Below the pieces are notes generated by a model, which saw nothing but the letters and a program-made list of their open reading frames with translations, did no database searches and was not told the DNA's origin. The position numbers were made by a program, and so were the translations under genes. Shown here in pieces: positions 60,540 to 64,000 of a stretch of 64,000 nt of DNA; position 1 is the stretch's first letter; every line of letters starts with the position of its first letter. This DNA is from Neckera pumila (lineage: Eukaryota; Streptophyta; Bryopsida; Hypnales; Neckeraceae), in the NCBI GenBank assembly GCA_963969595.1, contig OZ018409.1, forward strand, positions 250,501 through 314,500. Reading direction: 5' to 3'.

Positions 60540-61440
60540 TCCCTAAAGTCCCATTGTCCCCTCGGGGGACAAAATGGATTTTGGGCAAGCTACTACGGCT
60601 TCAATATTCATCACTACTATTTTCTCAATTTTTTTTGTGATGATAGAAAAACACATTTACTTTATGGGAATATAATTTTTATATCAATCGGTGCCCAAGA
60701 GCAAAAGTTATGGCACAAAAGGTCTTTTTTTTCAATGCAGCGGGCAAAAATCTTCTCACCCAAAATTTTTTTTTTAAATTAAAAAAATTATTTGCTCATA
60801 GATTGTATTTTTATCTATATGGAAAGCTTTGAATCATTCCATTTGGATTTGTTATGTGAAAGTTATGGACAATCTTATTTTTCAGGCAATTAAAGCATCT
60901 TCTTGAAAAAATAACTTGTAGGACTCATTTTTGTATGCAATTTTCACCATTTTTCAAAAAGAAATGGTTGACAAGGCTAAATTTGCTTGCTAAAACAATC
61001 TCACCATTAGGATTATAGTGTTTTGATCCCATCTTAGAACTATTGACGATTTAGTTTTTTCTTTCAATTTTGGACCTACAGTTCTACGTAACAATTTTTT
61101 AAAGAATGAAAAAATCAAGTGGAGTTTTTTGGAATTTTTTTTCTAAGATTATCAACTCAATTATTCAACATAATAAAAATTAAATTCAAAATCTATAGTG
61201 CAAAGTCTTTTTACAAATGGCAGTCAAAGTCATCTGAAATTGCAAGTCCGGGTTCAAAAAATCAATATTTTCCAACTTTGAATGCTAATATCTTCTAATC
61301 TGTATGGTCAAACTTTATGAAACTTTTACCACATGATTTGAGATGAGTTAAGTACCAGATCCTATGGTTAAATTATAGGAAAAAATATTTTTTTGCTTTT
61401 TTCTTAGATGAACGCAACAGAATTGACAATTTTGAGTTGT
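60540..61440 (+). mobile_element. TTAA-flanked repeat A, copy 3
   Basis: The left end is TTAA (60536-60539) then TCCCTAAAGTCCC. The body tracks copy 2 closely: CCTCGGGGGACAAA, CGGTGCCCAAGAGCAAAAG, ggatttgttatgtgaaagtta, aataacttgtaggactcattt, agatcctatggtt. The right end was not found and is probably lost. Confidence 0.7.
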
Positions 61441-61938
61441 TTTTGACAGAAAAATGCAAACAGAGTTGGCGGTTTCCGTAGTCCCCATTCCCCAGTCCTA
61501 TTTTCTAAAAATAAATATCCAGAGTCATCAGAAACCTTTTGGGGTCTTCCCTCTTTCGTTTTTTCGGGATTGGAATGGATCATTTGTTTTGGCACCATTG
61601 ACGATCTATGAGCATAGTTTGCAGGTCCCATTTTGAGCTTTCTCCTTTCGGCTGATAATTATGGCCTCAGTAACTTATTGGTGTTTTGATTGCAGTGGGG
61701 TCCAACAAAAAGCATTGCCGATTTTCAAGCCCTTTTCCACCGCCCACACTACGTTATTACTCTAGCCACTGACTCTATCCACAAGTAGTATGTTGTTGGT
61801 GGCCACAAGTAGTACGCTTGGCCTAAAGTTAGAGGACCCAAATTGTCTTTGACACTGCAAAAGCAAAGAATGCACCTACTGGTCCCATTGCTTTTACGAG
61901 TTTCATGCGGAGTTTTCCACTGGAATTTATGCTAACTA

Positions 61939-62211
61939 AGGTGGGTACACCCAAATGCGCCACTGACTTTAAACCGCCATCTATACACACTCTGTACATC
62001 TCCAAAATCAGCTCTATACCTATGTGGAAGAAACGCTTTTAGAACCAAACTTTGTTCCTTAATAACTTTTGCATATAGTATCCAAATGCTACGTTTTTTG
62101 GTGCGTTGAAACCTCCTTTCACTTGCCAACAAGGCAATATGAAAATCTGACCAGCCTAGTAACAGTAACAAGCACAGTACCAATTTGTGGCGGTTTTGGG
62201 TGTACCCACCT
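61939..62211. mobile_element. 273-bp MITE flanked by TA
   Basis: The left end AGGTGGGTACACCCAAA is the exact reverse complement of the right end TTTGGGTGTACCCACCT, and both are flanked by TA (61937-61938 and 62212-62213). The symmetry extends one base further (C/G). Inside the ends, GCGCCAC and CCGCCAC also match. It is non-coding. TA flanks suggest a Tc1/mariner-type (Stowaway-like) element. Confidence 0.85.
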
Positions 62212-62214
62212 TAG

Positions 62215-64000
62215 ATCGAGACTGATGTCCACAAATCTTCTTGCTATCTTTCGGTCCTTGCTGCCTGCTATTTGAGAGCAGGATTTCCCTCAGAAATAGT
62301 CTTTAGAAGTGACATCCAATGAAGACACTGTCGGTCTGTTTCCTCGGGAACTTCGAGTCCTCAGAAACACTCTTCATCCTATTCTGACAATAGGAACTAG
62401 TCTCGCTGCAGTTGGAGAATCATCATGCAAAACTGCTTAGGAAGTACGCAATAGGACTGTAAACTTAGTCCTCCTCCTAAGGTGCTTATTATCATGGAGA
62501 CAAAGTCTCCTTAAACTGACAATGTCCTATGCTGACAATATATGGTGGAACAAACGGTTCCAGTACTGAACAACTTCCAGTTCAAACAGTAAGGCCTGGC
62601 AATGTCTGGTGACCTGACCAAGGTCATGTTGGTCAATGACATTTTTCCCATCGGTAGCAGTCCAACTAGAATTGTTCATTACCACAATTTTCAGTTAAAC
62701 AGAGTTCATCGTAAAGTGTGTGCAATGTGGGACCAAGAGCTGGAGTTTGAGTAAAACATAGGATGAAATTCCTTAGAGCACCAAAATTGGAAATTGGGGT
62801 CGGGTGATGGAGTTTGGTTGGTTGTGTTTCTTTTGTATTATTCTTTTAGTTAAACCTTCCTTTGACACCATTGTTACAATTGGGGACGACCTTTACGATT
62901 AACTCTAATAGTAGAATAAGTATATCCAAACCAATAGTGCACCCAAAATCGTTACTATAGCTTGTTGTTGTACCGATTGGATGTCCCAACATGTAAGAAT
63001 CTAGTACATAGTGAAAGTTTTCATATTTTGTTGGTTTTGAAGCAAATGGAAGAAGACCTTGCTCTCACAAATGCCTCAAATGCTACAAGTGAAGAAGTTT
63101 GAGTATCAAAAATTGCTACACAACAAAGTTGTTAGTTTTGGGGGGGTATAATTACTTTACACTATAACAATGGACTTTAAATCAACTTCCGTTGAGTTTT
63201 TGTAGTTGCAATGGATGTATGTTGTGAATGACGATAGGTTGGAGTTGGTAGCAGTAATAGACTTTGAAATCTGAAGGAAATTCATGAAAGCATCCAAGAT
63301 CCAATTGTGCAATAAGCCATGAAATCATTGAAAGGTACTGTCATAATGAAGCAAATTGGCTTGGTTTGACACAAATTGCATTTACCCTTTAGGTACAAAA
63401 GCTGTTTTGGTAAGAATAAGAACATAAATAAAATCTTTAGTAGATGTGGGATTATTGAAGACCAAAGGGGCCGAAGTGAGAAAGTACTTGTATCGAATTG
63501 GAGAATAAGTGATAGAGAATGGATGTGCAAAAAATTAGAACAATGCACTATTAGTATTGCAAGAAATTAGGGTCTCTTGACAGTGTAAACAATGTTGGTG
63601 ACATTGATGTACAAAAAATGTACAAATATAGGTCTTTTACACTAAAAGCCTCATAAAAGATTCACTTTGAGAACCTTTGGATTTGGTGGACATTGCTTTC
63701 ATGATTTATATAAAGCAATCAATATTGAAAAATACAAATTTCATGTGCAAAAATACATTGTTATATACAAGCAACACTTTCCAAGGGCATATACAAAAAT
63801 ATTTTATTTGAAATTGACACAAATTTAGTTGTGCTTCTTTCATGACTAATCAACACTTTATGTAGAGTATTTGAAGCTAGTGTCTACAACAAAAGGATGA
63901 AAAAAATTCTAAGAATAAACATGTCGTTGACCATAATGCATGAAAGTATAGAAAACACTATTATATACAATATAATATGTCATTTTTATTTACAATGACC
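62215..64000. other. AT-rich spacer to the right edge
   Basis: No coding frame, RNA gene or clear repeat border is supported. Confidence 0.5.

Overview
The window is nuclear DNA of a green plant, most likely a non-seed land plant or close streptophyte relative (an inference from gene types and transposon load). Five host genes are split by spliceosomal introns with GT..AG borders, and each exon set joins in frame into a recognisable plant protein: PYRR of plastid riboflavin synthesis, the U-box cyclophilin PPIL2/CYP65, an aldose-6-phosphate reductase-type aldo-keto reductase, importin alpha-9, and a conserved secretory protein of unknown function. They are separated by long AT-rich stretches full of transposons and their relics.

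Layout. 0-2.1 kb: PYRR (minus), cut by the left edge. 2.1-5.8 kb: AT-rich spacer. 5.8-8.8 kb: PPIL2 (plus). 10.6-12.6 kb: aldo-keto reductase (minus). 14.2-17.8 kb: a PIF/Harbinger DNA transposon with both genes intact and convergent (Myb-like protein plus, DDE transposase minus). 18-25 kb: repeat-rich spacer with a tandem array of about 179 bp and several TTAA-flanked elements. 25.2-25.7 kb: three consecutive fold-back hairpins. 26.6-31.1 kb: importin alpha-9 (plus, 10 exons). 34.4-37.9 kb: secretory protein (plus, 7 exons). 41.8-47.5 kb: remains of a large two-gene transposon whose transposase-like protein I cannot assign to a named family. 52.3-53.2 kb: LINE reverse-transcriptase relic (minus). 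55.6-58.5 kb: hAT transposase relic (plus). 58.8-62.2 kb: tandem duplications, hairpins and a TA-flanked MITE.

The host genes are unrelated housekeeping or metabolic loci and show no operon-like logic. The common thread is mobile DNA. The most notable pattern is a set of non-autonomous repeats with different bodies but the same kind of ends: a TTAA target site followed by CCCT/CCCC-type termini with an AAATGCC/AAAGGCC-like core. This is the hallmark of piggyBac-like transposition. One such insert sits in intron 8 of importin alpha-9 and one lies between the two Harbinger genes. No piggyBac-type transposase is visible here. The strongest candidate for an undescribed system is the 41.8-47.5 kb element. 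It has a roughly 980-codon coiled-coil/RNase-H-like protein in three exons, facing a second unknown protein on the other strand.
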